Origin: CAZNFR01 sp964572225
Lineage (GTDB): Bacteria; Bacteroidota; Bacteroidia; Bacteroidales; GCA-2748055
Direction of reading: 5' to 3'
DNA: 30,745 nt
Assembly (NCBI GenBank): GCA_964572225.1
Contig: CAZNFR010000040.1
Span: 1 to 30,745, forward strand
The translations under genes were made by a program, and so were the position numbers. Shown in pieces: positions 8,538-15,846 of this stretch. Under the pieces are notes generated by a model. That model did no database searches and was not told the DNA's origin. It saw only the letters and a program-made list of their open reading frames with translations. Every line of letters begins with the position of its first letter. The first letter of the stretch is position 1.

Positions 8538-8960
8538 TTATTCTGTGACTTCAACCTTTAGATTGAGTCTGCTAACATTATTGATTGCATTAGACTCTAT
8601 GGTAACGGTTTTGATTTCCTTACCCCCCCTTCCGGAAGAGTCATAAATTACCTTAACCTTTCCTTCTCCTCCCGGGGGAACCGGTTCCCTTGAGTATTCA
8701 GGTACCGTGCAACCACAACTTGCCCTTGCATTGGTAATGATAAGGTCCGACCCTCCTTCGTTTCGAAAGGTAAAGTACCAACCCACTTTTTCTCCTTCCG
8801 AGACCCTTCCAAAATCATACTCAGTTTCTTCAAATACAATCCTCGGAGGTTCCCCGTTACCAGCGGGTTTTTCATTTTCCTGACGGACCTGTTCCCCGCA
8901 TGATGCAAATAGCATTATGAAGAGAAAAAATAAATAGACGGCGATGGTGTTATGTTTCAT
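8538..8960 (-). CDS. DUF1573 lipoprotein
   Basis: An exported protein with one DUF1573 domain, an Ig-like/ASH-type beta fold of unknown function that is very common in Bacteroidota. From the ATG at 8960 it has a hydrophobic signal peptide ending LFASC, so Cys21 or so should be lipidated. The domain runs from about residue 40 to 135, with the family's VxFExTExDFG start, the AxxSCGCTxPEY motif and PPG. A longer frame opening at 9017 exists but would overlap nusB by 50 bases and push the signal peptide inward, so I chose 8960, seven bases after the nusB stop. It is probably periplasmic or attached to the outer membrane. Confidence 0.85.
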   Translation of the reverse strand: MKHNTIAVYLFFLFIMLFASCGEQVRQENEKPAGNGEPPRIVFEETEYDFGRVSEGEKVGWYFTFRNEGGSDLIITNARASCGCTVPEYSREPVPPGGEGKVKVIYDSSGRGGKEIKTVTIESNAINNVSRLNLKVEVTE

Positions 8961-8967
8961 AATTAAG

Positions 8968-9918
8968 TTAAATTTCTCCGATAAGTCCCCTTCCGGATTT
9001 TTTAATTTTATTTTCACTTTTCAGTTGCTGCATGATCTTGTCCAGGACTCCGTTGATAAAAGTATTGCTTTTTTCGGTCGAATAGAATTTGGCAATCTCA
9101 AGGTATTCATTAATGGACACCTTGGTAGGAATGGATTCAAATTCCATCATCTCGGTAATGGCCAGTTGCATTATGAGAAGGTCCATGAAAGCAATCCGGT
9201 CAAGATCCCAGTTGCTCGCTTTTTCTTCAATAAGCTTTACGCTCATATCATGAAAAACTATGGATTTCCTGAACAGCCGGAGAACGAATTCCCGGTCCTC
9301 ATCGCTTTTATAAAGATCCATAATGTTCTCATCCCGGTTTTTTTCAGGAGTAAACTTTTTTATGGTTTTCAGAATCATGGGCATAACAAACTCCAGATCG
9401 TCATTCCAGTAAATGGATTTCTCCTCAAGGATCTGCAACAATGAATCACTCGGCAGGATAAGATCGGTAAATAGTTTCTGAATGAATTTTTTTTCTTCCG
9501 GGTACCCGAATTCCTCAGTTTCCATATACTCACGGTACTCATCCATGTTCAGCATCTCATTATATAACTCCTTGATAAACTCAGGATGGGTAACCCAGCT
9601 TATGTGTTCTGTTTCAATATACTGACGGAATTTCCCATTCTCCCTCAACTGATTAAGAAGCGCATTCTCGATAAAACGGGTATTGGGATGAAGATCCTCG
9701 TAGCTGGGTATCTTTTTGTTCCGGGCAAGTTCAATACGGGACTCCGCGTAATCGCAAATATCAATTACCAGTAATAATAGGTAGAAATACAGATCATAAG
9801 ATTTCCGTATGCTGAAGAATAGCTCTTTTTCCGACTTTTTCAGATCAGGAGCATCTGATTTGTAATATGCGTAAAGTACCTGTAAAACCTTTATTCTTAA
9901 AAGCCTTCTGCTTATCAT
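8968..9918 (-). CDS. nusB: Transcription antitermination factor NusB (long Bacteroidota form)
   Basis: NusB works with NusE (S10) on boxA RNA in rRNA antitermination. The N-terminus MISRRLLRIKVLQVLYAY is the family's opening helix. The C-terminal half has the NusB core features DLIMQLAITEMMEFESIPTKVSINEYLEIAKFYS and the ending NTFINGVLDKI. At 316 aa it is about twice the E. coli protein; the extra central region is normal for Bacteroidota. It is first in the operon nusB-DUF1573-yajC-ybbR-coaE-TerB/J. A -7-like box lies 31 bases upstream of its start. Confidence 0.93.
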   Translation of the reverse strand: MISRRLLRIKVLQVLYAYYKSDAPDLKKSEKELFFSIRKSYDLYFYLLLLVIDICDYAESRIELARNKKIPSYEDLHPNTRFIENALLNQLRENGKFRQYIETEHISWVTHPEFIKELYNEMLNMDEYREYMETEEFGYPEEKKFIQKLFTDLILPSDSLLQILEEKSIYWNDDLEFVMPMILKTIKKFTPEKNRDENIMDLYKSDEDREFVLRLFRKSIVFHDMSVKLIEEKASNWDLDRIAFMDLLIMQLAITEMMEFESIPTKVSINEYLEIAKFYSTEKSNTFINGVLDKIMQQLKSENKIKKSGRGLIGEI

Positions 9919-9948
9919 CTAAAGAACCTCAATGTTATTTACGGACAG

Positions 9949-9956
9949 CAAATGTA
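9949..9956 (-). promoter_or_regulatory. Candidate Bacteroidota -7 box for the nusB operon (TACATTTG)
   Basis: On the minus strand this is an exact TAnnTTTG match, placed so that transcription would begin roughly 20-25 bases before the nusB ATG at 9918. A -33 TTTG is not obvious. The region 9919-10143 between nusB and the divergent DUF3276 gene (225 bases, AT-rich) holds this box and the one at 10099. Confidence 0.5.
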
Positions 9957-10098
9957 CATATTTTTTCCTTTGGCCGGAAAGGGAATGTAGAAATCCGGAA
10001 ATTTTATGAATCCTTTCTTATTTTAGGTAAATATTTAGGAAACCCGGATAAAAAACAGCAAAAACATCTATTTCTTAATGATTTCTAAATTTATTTTA

Positions 10099-10106
10099 TA
10101 TTTTTG
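10099..10106 (+). promoter_or_regulatory. Candidate Bacteroidota -7 box for the DUF3276 gene (TATTTTTG)
   Basis: Exact TAnnTTTG match 37 bases before the start codon at 10144, in an AT-rich stretch. The -33 element is weak (TTTC/TCTT-like sequence about 22-25 bases upstream). Confidence 0.5.
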
Positions 10107-10143
10107 AGAAACAAACACATTAGTCAGTAATTAAATCGATGTT

Positions 10144-10542
10144 ATGATGGAAGAAGGAAACGGAAAACCGGAAGAAGTTGTAAATCAAAACAGTAGAGAT
10201 GAAATCTTTTCGCAATCCGTAAGAGCAGGTAAAAGAACCTATTTTTTCGATGTTAAATCCACAAGACGCGAGGATCTTTACCTTACCATCACGGAAAGCA
10301 AAAAAAGATTCAACAGGGATGGTAAATCTTTTTATGAAAAACACAAAATCTTTTTGTACAAAGAGGATTTTGAAAAATTCGTGAACGGATTGACCACTGC
10401 CATTGACTACATTAAGGAAAACAATCCCCACATGAATGAAGATTATTCCCCAAGGGAAGATCATGCTGAGGAAGATGAAACCGAAATGGCCGAAAATTTC
10501 ACCAATGTTGAGTTTGATGATCTTGGTGATAAGAATTCCTGA
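10144..10542 (+). CDS. DUF3276 (PUR-alpha-like) nucleic-acid-binding protein
   Basis: A small cytoplasmic protein of the DUF3276 family, which has the fold of the eukaryotic PUR-alpha repeat. The Borrelia member BpuR binds RNA and DNA. The PUR-like part spans about residues 18-95, with the pattern IFSQSVRAGKRTYFFDVK, DLYLTITESK and HKIFLYKEDFEKF. A strongly acidic tail follows (about 97-132). The length of 132 aa is usual. The start is a double ATG (10144 or 10147); an upstream ATG at 10139 is followed at once by a stop. It is a single-gene unit with its own promoter-like box and terminator. RNA or DNA binding is inferred from the family. Confidence 0.88.
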   Translation: MMEEGNGKPEEVVNQNSRDEIFSQSVRAGKRTYFFDVKSTRREDLYLTITESKKRFNRDGKSFYEKHKIFLYKEDFEKFVNGLTTAIDYIKENNPHMNEDYSPREDHAEEDETEMAENFTNVEFDDLGDKNS

Positions 10543-10553
10543 GTTGTTTTAGT

Positions 10554-10582
10554 GAGCTGAACCTGCTTCAGCTCTTTTTTTT
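10554..10582 (+). terminator. Rho-independent terminator of the DUF3276 gene
   Basis: A perfect 8-base-pair stem, GAGCTGAA (10554-10561) and TTCAGCTC (10567-10574) with the loop CCTGC, is followed by eight T residues (10575-10582). It lies 12 bases after the stop codon, between this gene and the convergent gene at 10704. Confidence 0.92.
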
Positions 10583-10703
10583 GCCCTTTTATTCATTAAA
10601 TCCAACTATCTGGAACCTGCAATCATTGCGGGATTGAAGTGTTGTGTGCAGTAATAACACCAGCATCGTGAAATTCTTTGTTAATAACAAAGGAATCCTC
10701 AGA

Positions 10704-11426
10704 TCATGACTTTTTCGCCAACAAATCCCGGATTTCATCGAAAGACAATTCCTTCACATTGGTTATAATAAACCGGCTTTCAAGGAAATTCCCATATTGG
10801 TTGCATTCTGAGATGGCTGTTTCAAAAATCGCCTTCACGGGAATACTCAGGGGAATGATAGCCTTCACCGTTGCAAGGGAATCGGAAAAATTAAACTCCT
10901 CAGCTTCTCCTTTATGTTTTTTGAGAATAAAATGGAATTCTGATCGAATGATTTTCTTTTGAACCTCACTTAAGGCCTGCTTGTTGCGACTCAGCAAAAC
11001 AACAAAATAACGCAGGTTCTGCCCCTTCCCTCCCAGTCCGGTCGAAATGAAAACCTGATTTTCATCCAGCAATTTTGCCTCAAGAAGCATGCGGCTTTCC
11101 TTCAGAGCCAGGATGGACCAGTCGCGCAGGGACCCCTCACTGGCGGGAAGAAACTTTTCTATGGTACGGAAGGCACTAATCTCCTCCAGGGCTGCCAGCT
11201 TCACCAATATGTCCTTTTTCTTTAGATCTTCGGTTTTATCATTAAACAGCAATTGAGAATCGGTCAGGACTTTCTTACTGTTCAGGTTTTTCTTAATTTT
11301 CCTTGAATGTTCAAAATATTCCATCTGCAGATCAAGATCAATCTGCTCCTCCAAAACATTAAGGGTATTGGGAACATTTCCGAAAAGTTCCTTCAACTTA
11401 TCATATATATTTTCACTTTCTTTCAT
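10704..11426 (-). CDS. Conserved-looking protein of unknown function
   Basis: I do not recognise this 240-aa protein. It has no signal peptide or membrane segment, so it is probably cytoplasmic. The first third is charged and helical (MKESENIYDKLKELFGN, then many Lys/Glu). The middle has a helical stretch like HEAT-type repeats (about residues 75-115, KLAALEEISAFRTIEKFL and DWSILALKESRMLLEAKL). A stretch with beta character follows (NQVFISTGLGGKGQNLRYFVVLLS), where GLGGKGQN (about residues 129-136) is a glycine-rich loop that could bind a phosphate; that is only a guess. The frame is intact and codon use resembles its neighbours. It is convergent with the DUF3276 gene and divergent from feoAB. 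Confidence 0.7.
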   Translation of the reverse strand: MKESENIYDKLKELFGNVPNTLNVLEEQIDLDLQMEYFEHSRKIKKNLNSKKVLTDSQLLFNDKTEDLKKKDILVKLAALEEISAFRTIEKFLPASEGSLRDWSILALKESRMLLEAKLLDENQVFISTGLGGKGQNLRYFVVLLSRNKQALSEVQKKIIRSEFHFILKKHKGEAEEFNFSDSLATVKAIIPLSIPVKAIFETAISECNQYGNFLESRFIITNVKELSFDEIRDLLAKKS

Positions 11427-11462
11427 TTCAATTTTTTTTCAATCCGTAACGACCCAACCAAA

Positions 11463-11486
11463 ATCCATCCGCCTTCCCGGTTGGAT
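11463..11486 (-). other. Imperfect hairpin in the leader of the 10704-11426 gene
   Basis: An inverted repeat pairs ATCCA-t-CCG (11463-11471) with CGG-t-TGGAT (11478-11486), one internal mismatch, loop CCTTCC. It is about 37 bases upstream of the minus-strand start codon and on that strand is followed by TTTTGG. It could be a weak leader structure or attenuator. The rest of 11427-11677 is AT-rich intergenic sequence holding the palindrome described at 11584. Confidence 0.3.
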
Positions 11487-11583
11487 CAACTTCCAAATCC
11501 TCTCATTTACAACAAATTCATCTTTGAGAATTTCTTTTCATCCGATACAAACTATAGGTAAATTACAAAAAAATCCGTATGGG

Positions 11584-11599
11584 TCAAATTTTAATTTGA
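11584..11599. promoter_or_regulatory. Palindrome upstream of feoAB, possible metal-regulator operator
   Basis: TCAAATTTTAATTTGA has perfect 7-base arms around a central TT and lies 78 bases before the feoAB start. Iron-uptake genes are commonly repressed by Fur- or DtxR-type proteins that bind such AT-rich dyads. The sequence is not an obvious match to the classic E. coli Fur box, so the regulator is not identified. A second, weaker dyad (ATACC at 11614-11618 and GGTAT at 11627-11631) sits just downstream. Confidence 0.4.
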
Positions 11600-11677
11600 A
11601 AAACAATATCTAAATACCTATTTCTTGGTATCGTTGTTTATCAAAAAAGAAATATACTTGCTACGGAAGTGAAGAAT

Positions 11678-14122
11678 ATGTTATTATCGGAACTGGAAAC
11701 GAGCAGGACGGCCGTGATCACACGGGTGAAGGGGAATGGTGCATTCCGGAAGCGAATTACCGAAATGGGATTTGTGAAGGGAAAAATCATTAAGGTGGTG
11801 AAAAATGCCCCGCTTCAGGATCCGGTTCAGTATTCCCTGTTGGGTTATGAGATCTCCCTCAGACGCTCTGAAGCATCAATGATCGAAGTATCCTCCACCC
11901 TTCCGGAAAATCCTCAAACTCCCTTTAGCTCCCGGCTCGAACCCGTGGAAGATTCCCGGGTCCAGTCCCCCAAAAAGCATCTTAAAGTAGCCCTTGTCGG
12001 CAACCCTAATTGTGGCAAAACCAGCATCTTCAACTCCTATACCCGCCTTTCTGAACATGTGGGAAATTATGGTGGGGTAACCGTCGATATTAAACTCTCC
12101 AAAATTGAATACGAAGGGTATGACATTGATCTATACGATCTTCCAGGGACCTACTCCCTTACCTCCTATTCACCCGAAGAAGTATTCGTCAGAAACTTCC
12201 TGATGGAAAGTACACCCGATGTTGTAATCAACGTGGTAGACGCCTCCAACCTGGAAAGAAACCTCTATCTCACTACCCAGCTTATCGATATGAAGCTGCC
12301 GGTGGTCCTGGCCCTGAATATGTACGACGAACTAAGGGCCAGAGGGGATCAGTTTAACTTCAGAAAATTTGCAGGGCTTCTCGGGATCAAAGTCATACCC
12401 ACCGTTGGAACCAGGGGTAAAGGACTGGGAGTGCTGCTCGAAAACGTGATCCGAAAAGCCAATGAACCGGCTGGAACGGGTAAAATTGTGCATATTCCCT
12501 ACGGGGAAGACCTGGAAGAGTCCATTCATTCGGTTCAGAATCTTTTGAATGAGTTGTCCCCCACCCTTCCTGGTAATTGGATCTGCTCCAGATATACGGC
12601 CATTAAGCTGTTGGAAGGAGATGATATGTTCAGGCAGATTACCGCCCGGCTTGAAAATGGAAAACCCATCCTCGAAAAAGTGGAAAAAGAAAGAGAATTC
12701 ATCTCTAATTTGCTTGCCGAGGATCCCGAATCCCTGTTTACCGACTCCCGTTACGGTTTTATATCCGGTGCCCTGAAGGAAACCTTTGTCCCCAATCAGG
12801 AAAACAAACGCAGTTTCAGCGAAAAGCTTGATACCTTTCTTACCCATAAATTCCTGGGGATTCCCCTTTTCTTTGCCTTCCTCTGGCTCATCTTCGCACT
12901 CACCTTCAGCCTCGGTCAGTATCCGGTTCAATGGATAGAAACGGGCATTGAAGCCCTCTCCACCCTGGGTTACCGCGTTCTTCCCCAGGGAGATCTCAGG
13001 AATCTGATCATAGACGGGGTCATAAACGGTGTGGGTGGTGTGATCGTCTTTTTACCCAATATTCTTATTTTGTTTTTCTTCATTTCCTTCATGGAAGATA
13101 CCGGCTATATGGCACGCGCCGCCTTTATCATGGACAAGGTAATGCACAAAGTGGGACTCCATGGAAAATCATTCATTCCCCTGGTTATGGGATTTGGGTG
13201 CAACGTTCCTGCCCTCATGGCAACCCGGATCATCGAAAGCAGAAGCAACCGCATCCTTACCATGCTCATCCTTCCCTTCATGTCCTGCAGTGCCCGTCTT
13301 CCGGTTTACATCCTTCTCATCGGAGCCTTCTTTCCGCAAAACCAGGGAACCCTGCTCTTCGGGATCTACCTCACAGGCATTATTTTGGCCATACTCTCAG
13401 CCCTGATTTTTAAAAAACTCTTTTTCCGGAAACAGGATACCCCCTTTGTCATGGAATTACCCCCCTACCGGCTGCCGACCCTCAGAAACACCAGCCGGCA
13501 CATGTGGAAAAAATCGTCCGAGTACCTCAAAAAGATCGGGGGGGTCATCGTGCTTGCATCCATCATTGTATGGGGACTCAACTATTATCCAAAATCCGGT
13601 GATTCCATAATATCTCAGGATAAAAATACGGTAAACACACCCTCCCTCAATGCAAACGAAAATTTATTTTTAGCGGCTGAAGGGTCCCCCGAAAAACCTG
13701 CCTCTTACCTCGAGAGAATAGGCAAAACCCTTCAACCGGCAATGGAACCCATGGGATTCGATTGGAAGATAACGGTGAGCCTCCTCGCCGGAATACCCGG
13801 CAAAGAAATTGTAGTCAGCTCCATGGGGGTTATCTACCAGGATGAAAACAATAAAAATCTGACTCTAACCGACAATCTCAGAAATTCAAAGTATAGTCAT
13901 GGAGAACTCAGGGGACAAAAAGTATTCAGTACCCCGGTTTTATTTGCTCTTCTGATGTTCATCCTGATCTATTTCCCCTGCGTGGCCGTAATCGCTACCT
14001 TTTCCAGGGAAGCCGGCAGCTTTGGCTGGGGATTGTTTATGATCGCCTATACCACGGGATTGGCATGGATAATGTCATTTTTAACCTATAAAATTACACA
14101 GGGAATAATAACACTACTATGA
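11678..14122 (+). CDS. feoB: Fused FeoA-FeoB ferrous iron transporter
   Basis: This inner-membrane Fe(II) transporter has FeoA joined to the N-terminus. The FeoA SH3-like domain covers about residues 1-72. The G domain follows: G1 GNPNCGKT (108-115), G3 DLPG (154-157) and G4 NMYD (214-217; NxxD). The membrane part begins around residue 390 and includes the gate motifs with GFGCNVPALMATR and MSCSARLPVY, and later AGIPGKEIVVSSMGV. The total of 814 aa fits FeoB plus about 75 aa of FeoA. I chose ATG 11678 because GGAAG lies 8 bases ahead; a GTG at 11669 would add three residues but has no room for a binding site. Its stop overlaps the next gene (ATGA). The FeoA-FeoB fusion is usual in Bacteroidota. 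Confidence 0.95.
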   Translation: MLLSELETSRTAVITRVKGNGAFRKRITEMGFVKGKIIKVVKNAPLQDPVQYSLLGYEISLRRSEASMIEVSSTLPENPQTPFSSRLEPVEDSRVQSPKKHLKVALVGNPNCGKTSIFNSYTRLSEHVGNYGGVTVDIKLSKIEYEGYDIDLYDLPGTYSLTSYSPEEVFVRNFLMESTPDVVINVVDASNLERNLYLTTQLIDMKLPVVLALNMYDELRARGDQFNFRKFAGLLGIKVIPTVGTRGKGLGVLLENVIRKANEPAGTGKIVHIPYGEDLEESIHSVQNLLNELSPTLPGNWICSRYTAIKLLEGDDMFRQITARLENGKPILEKVEKEREFISNLLAEDPESLFTDSRYGFISGALKETFVPNQENKRSFSEKLDTFLTHKFLGIPLFFAFLWLIFALTFSLGQYPVQWIETGIEALSTLGYRVLPQGDLRNLIIDGVINGVGGVIVFLPNILILFFFISFMEDTGYMARAAFIMDKVMHKVGLHGKSFIPLVMGFGCNVPALMATRIIESRSNRILTMLILPFMSCSARLPVYILLIGAFFPQNQGTLLFGIYLTGIILAILSALIFKKLFFRKQDTPFVMELPPYRLPTLRNTSRHMWKKSSEYLKKIGGVIVLASIIVWGLNYYPKSGDSIISQDKNTVNTPSLNANENLFLAAEGSPEKPASYLERIGKTLQPAMEPMGFDWKITVSLLAGIPGKEIVVSSMGVIYQDENNKNLTLTDNLRNSKYSHGELRGQKVFSTPVLFALLMFILIYFPCVAVIATFSREAGSFGWGLFMIAYTTGLAWIMSFLTYKITQGIITLL

Positions 14123-14334
14123 TACAGGATTATCTCGCACTCGCTATATTTATCGCAGCCACAGCCGTAGCGGTTTTCTCGGTGGTAAGATTTATCGTAA
14201 ACCAGCTTAAAAGCCGGCAACCGGAATGCGGAAGTAACTGCGGTTGCAAAACCAGCGGAAAAATGATCAGGGTCCATGGCAGGGCTGAAAACGGTTCCAC
14301 TTCCGGACTCCTGAACGGATTGAAGCTGAAATAA
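14119..14334 (+). CDS. FeoB-associated Cys-rich membrane protein
   Basis: A 71-aa protein with one N-terminal transmembrane helix (about residues 4-26) and a cysteine cluster CGSNCGCK (about 37-44). This matches the small Cys-rich proteins regularly found after feoB in anaerobic Bacteroidota and Firmicutes. Its start overlaps the feoB stop by four bases, which implies translational coupling and a tight functional link to FeoB. It may hold iron or an Fe-S cluster; this is not shown. Confidence 0.88.
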   Translation: MIQDYLALAIFIAATAVAVFSVVRFIVNQLKSRQPECGSNCGCKTSGKMIRVHGRAENGSTSGLLNGLKLK

Positions 14335-14388
14335 GATGAATATTGTTTTCGCAATTATTTGTAAATTGCATGGCAAAAACAGACCTTC

Positions 14389-14985
14389 ATGCAACTGATT
14401 GACGATAATTATTCTTACGAAGAAAAGCTCGACCGCGGGTATAGCCCGGATATTTCATCCGTCATTAAAAAGGCTGTCGATATTTTCCGTATGAAACCGG
14501 ATTTTTTCCTACTGTATACCGCCTTGTTTGTCTTCGTTCAACCCATGGGAGGGATACTGCTGGCAGGCCCCCTTTCGGTGGGTTTTCTGGTTATGGCCCA
14601 CAGACTCGACAAAGGAAAACCCGTCGATTTTGTCAATTTTTTTGACGGCTTTAATGCTTTTGTTCCTTTATTACTGGCCTATATACTCACCACTCTGATC
14701 ACCATTATCGGATATTTCCTTTTCGTGATCCCGGGTATTTATTTTTCCGTGGTTTACCTTTTCGCCCTCCCTTTCGTCTATTTTAAAAAGAAAGAATTCT
14801 GGGATGCCATGGAGCTTAGCCGTAAACTAATTACCAAAGAATGGTTCTCCTTTTTTGGATTCATTCTTTTGCTGGCTTTACTGAACATTCTGGGTGCACT
14901 GGCGTTTGGTATCGGGTTGTTTTTTACCATCCCGATCTCTGCCTGTGCCATCTATGTTGCTTTTGATGAAATTGTCGGAACTTAA
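14389..14985 (+). CDS. Multi-pass membrane protein of unknown function
   Basis: A 198-aa integral membrane protein. After a polar N-terminus (about residues 1-35) there are hydrophobic helices at about 37-75, 90-118, 120-145 and 155-190. The pattern, with GPLSVGFLVMAHRLDKGKPV and a helix pair broken by FFVIPGIY-like VIPGIYFSVVYLFALPFVYF, resembles Yip1/GlpF-domain-like 'membrane domain' proteins such as the DUF975/DUF2189 group, but I cannot place it in a family. It lies 54 bases after the Cys-rich Feo peptide and 10 bases before the HMA lipoprotein, so it may be part of the feo transcript. Confidence 0.75.
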   Translation: MQLIDDNYSYEEKLDRGYSPDISSVIKKAVDIFRMKPDFFLLYTALFVFVQPMGGILLAGPLSVGFLVMAHRLDKGKPVDFVNFFDGFNAFVPLLLAYILTTLITIIGYFLFVIPGIYFSVVYLFALPFVYFKKKEFWDAMELSRKLITKEWFSFFGFILLLALLNILGALAFGIGLFFTIPISACAIYVAFDEIVGT

Positions 14986-14995
14986 TTTTACCTAA

Positions 14996-15337
14996 ATGAA
15001 AATTATTCTTATTGCTTTACTCAGCCTTGGATTTGCTTTTTCATCCTGTTCAAGCAGGGAAAAATCAGCAGAGGAAAATTCCCCACCCCAGGAAATCAAT
15101 GAAATGAGCACCGTTCTCATTGAAATGGAAGTTAGCGGAATGACCTGCACCGGATGCGAAAATACCATTCAAAACGGGGTTAATGAACTTCCCGGTATTA
15201 TTGAATCGGATGCCCGTCATATGGAAGGGATTACCCTTGTGAAAGCCGATACCAGCCTGGTGAGCCTGGATGAGATTGCCGAAATGATCGACTCAAAAGG
15301 CTATAAGGTGGAATCGGCCAAGGTCGTGGAAAACTAA
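14996..15337 (+). CDS. Exported lipoprotein with HMA heavy-metal-binding domain
   Basis: A 113-aa protein with a signal peptide (residues 1-17) and a likely lipid-attached Cys18 (SSC; a rather weak lipobox). An HMA domain spans about residues 38-108. The metal-binding motif GMTCTGC has its two cysteines at 51 and 54, as in CopZ and P-type ATPase modules. HMA domains carry Cu(I), Zn or similar ions and are normally cytoplasmic. Here the domain is fused to an export signal, so it would act in the periplasm, perhaps in metal scavenging or donation. The placement in a cluster with feoAB suggests metal homeostasis, but the link is inference. Confidence 0.83.
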   Translation: MKIILIALLSLGFAFSSCSSREKSAEENSPPQEINEMSTVLIEMEVSGMTCTGCENTIQNGVNELPGIIESDARHMEGITLVKADTSLVSLDEIAEMIDSKGYKVESAKVVEN

Positions 15338-15346
15338 CCTTAAATA

Positions 15347-15841
15347 ATGGCCGATATACTCCTGGTGATCCTTGCCAGCCTGTTCATCCTGCTCGGACTT
15401 GCAGGCTGTATACTTCCGGTAATTCCGGGGCCTCCTCTCAGTTTCGTCGGACTTTTGATCCTGAGATTCACCGCCTATGTTCCGGAAATGCGGGCAGAAG
15501 CTTTTGATGAGCGCCTTTGGTACCTCGGGGGAGCTGCATTGGTTGTCACCGTGCTCGATTACCTGGTTCCGGTTTGGGGAACCAAACATTTTGGAGGATC
15601 AAAGTCGGGAACCTGGGGGGCTGCCATAGGCCTGATCATTGGCCTATTCTTTGCTCCCATTGGCCTTATCGCCGGGCCTTTTCTGGGCGCGGTCGTTGGC
15701 GAACTGGTGGCAGGCAGGGACGAAAAATCAGCCCTTAGGTCCGGGATCGGGAGCCTTATTGGATTCTTGACAGGAGTGGTTCTGAAACTGGTGGTTTCAG
15801 GACTGATTACCTGGTACTATTTTAAGGAGTTACTGTTCTGA
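15347..15841 (+). CDS. DUF456 family membrane protein
   Basis: A 164-aa hydrophobic protein of the DUF456 family, with no known function. The N-terminal part has the family's GLAGCILPVIPGPPLSFVGLLI (about residues 18-39). Later glycine-rich helices contain GGSKSGTWGAAIGLIIGLFF (around 83-102) and GPFLGAVVGELVAG (around 109-122). About four to five membrane helices are expected. It starts 9 bases after the HMA lipoprotein stop and is convergent with the arcB-type gene, only 5 bases apart. Confidence 0.85.
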   Translation: MADILLVILASLFILLGLAGCILPVIPGPPLSFVGLLILRFTAYVPEMRAEAFDERLWYLGGAALVVTVLDYLVPVWGTKHFGGSKSGTWGAAIGLIIGLFFAPIGLIAGPFLGAVVGELVAGRDEKSALRSGIGSLIGFLTGVVLKLVVSGLITWYYFKELLF

Positions 15842-15846
15842 AACGC

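Noticed and set aside
8961..9017. Upstream extension of the DUF1573 lipoprotein
   Set aside because: It would overlap nusB by 50 bases and put polar residues ahead of the signal peptide.
8944..9444. A 166-codon open frame on the plus strand
   Set aside because: It is antisense to nusB and overlaps the DUF1573 start; nothing in it resembles a protein.
12332..12931. A 199-codon open frame antisense to feoB
   Set aside because: It lies wholly within the feoB coding region, has no family features and follows from the codon pattern of the real gene.
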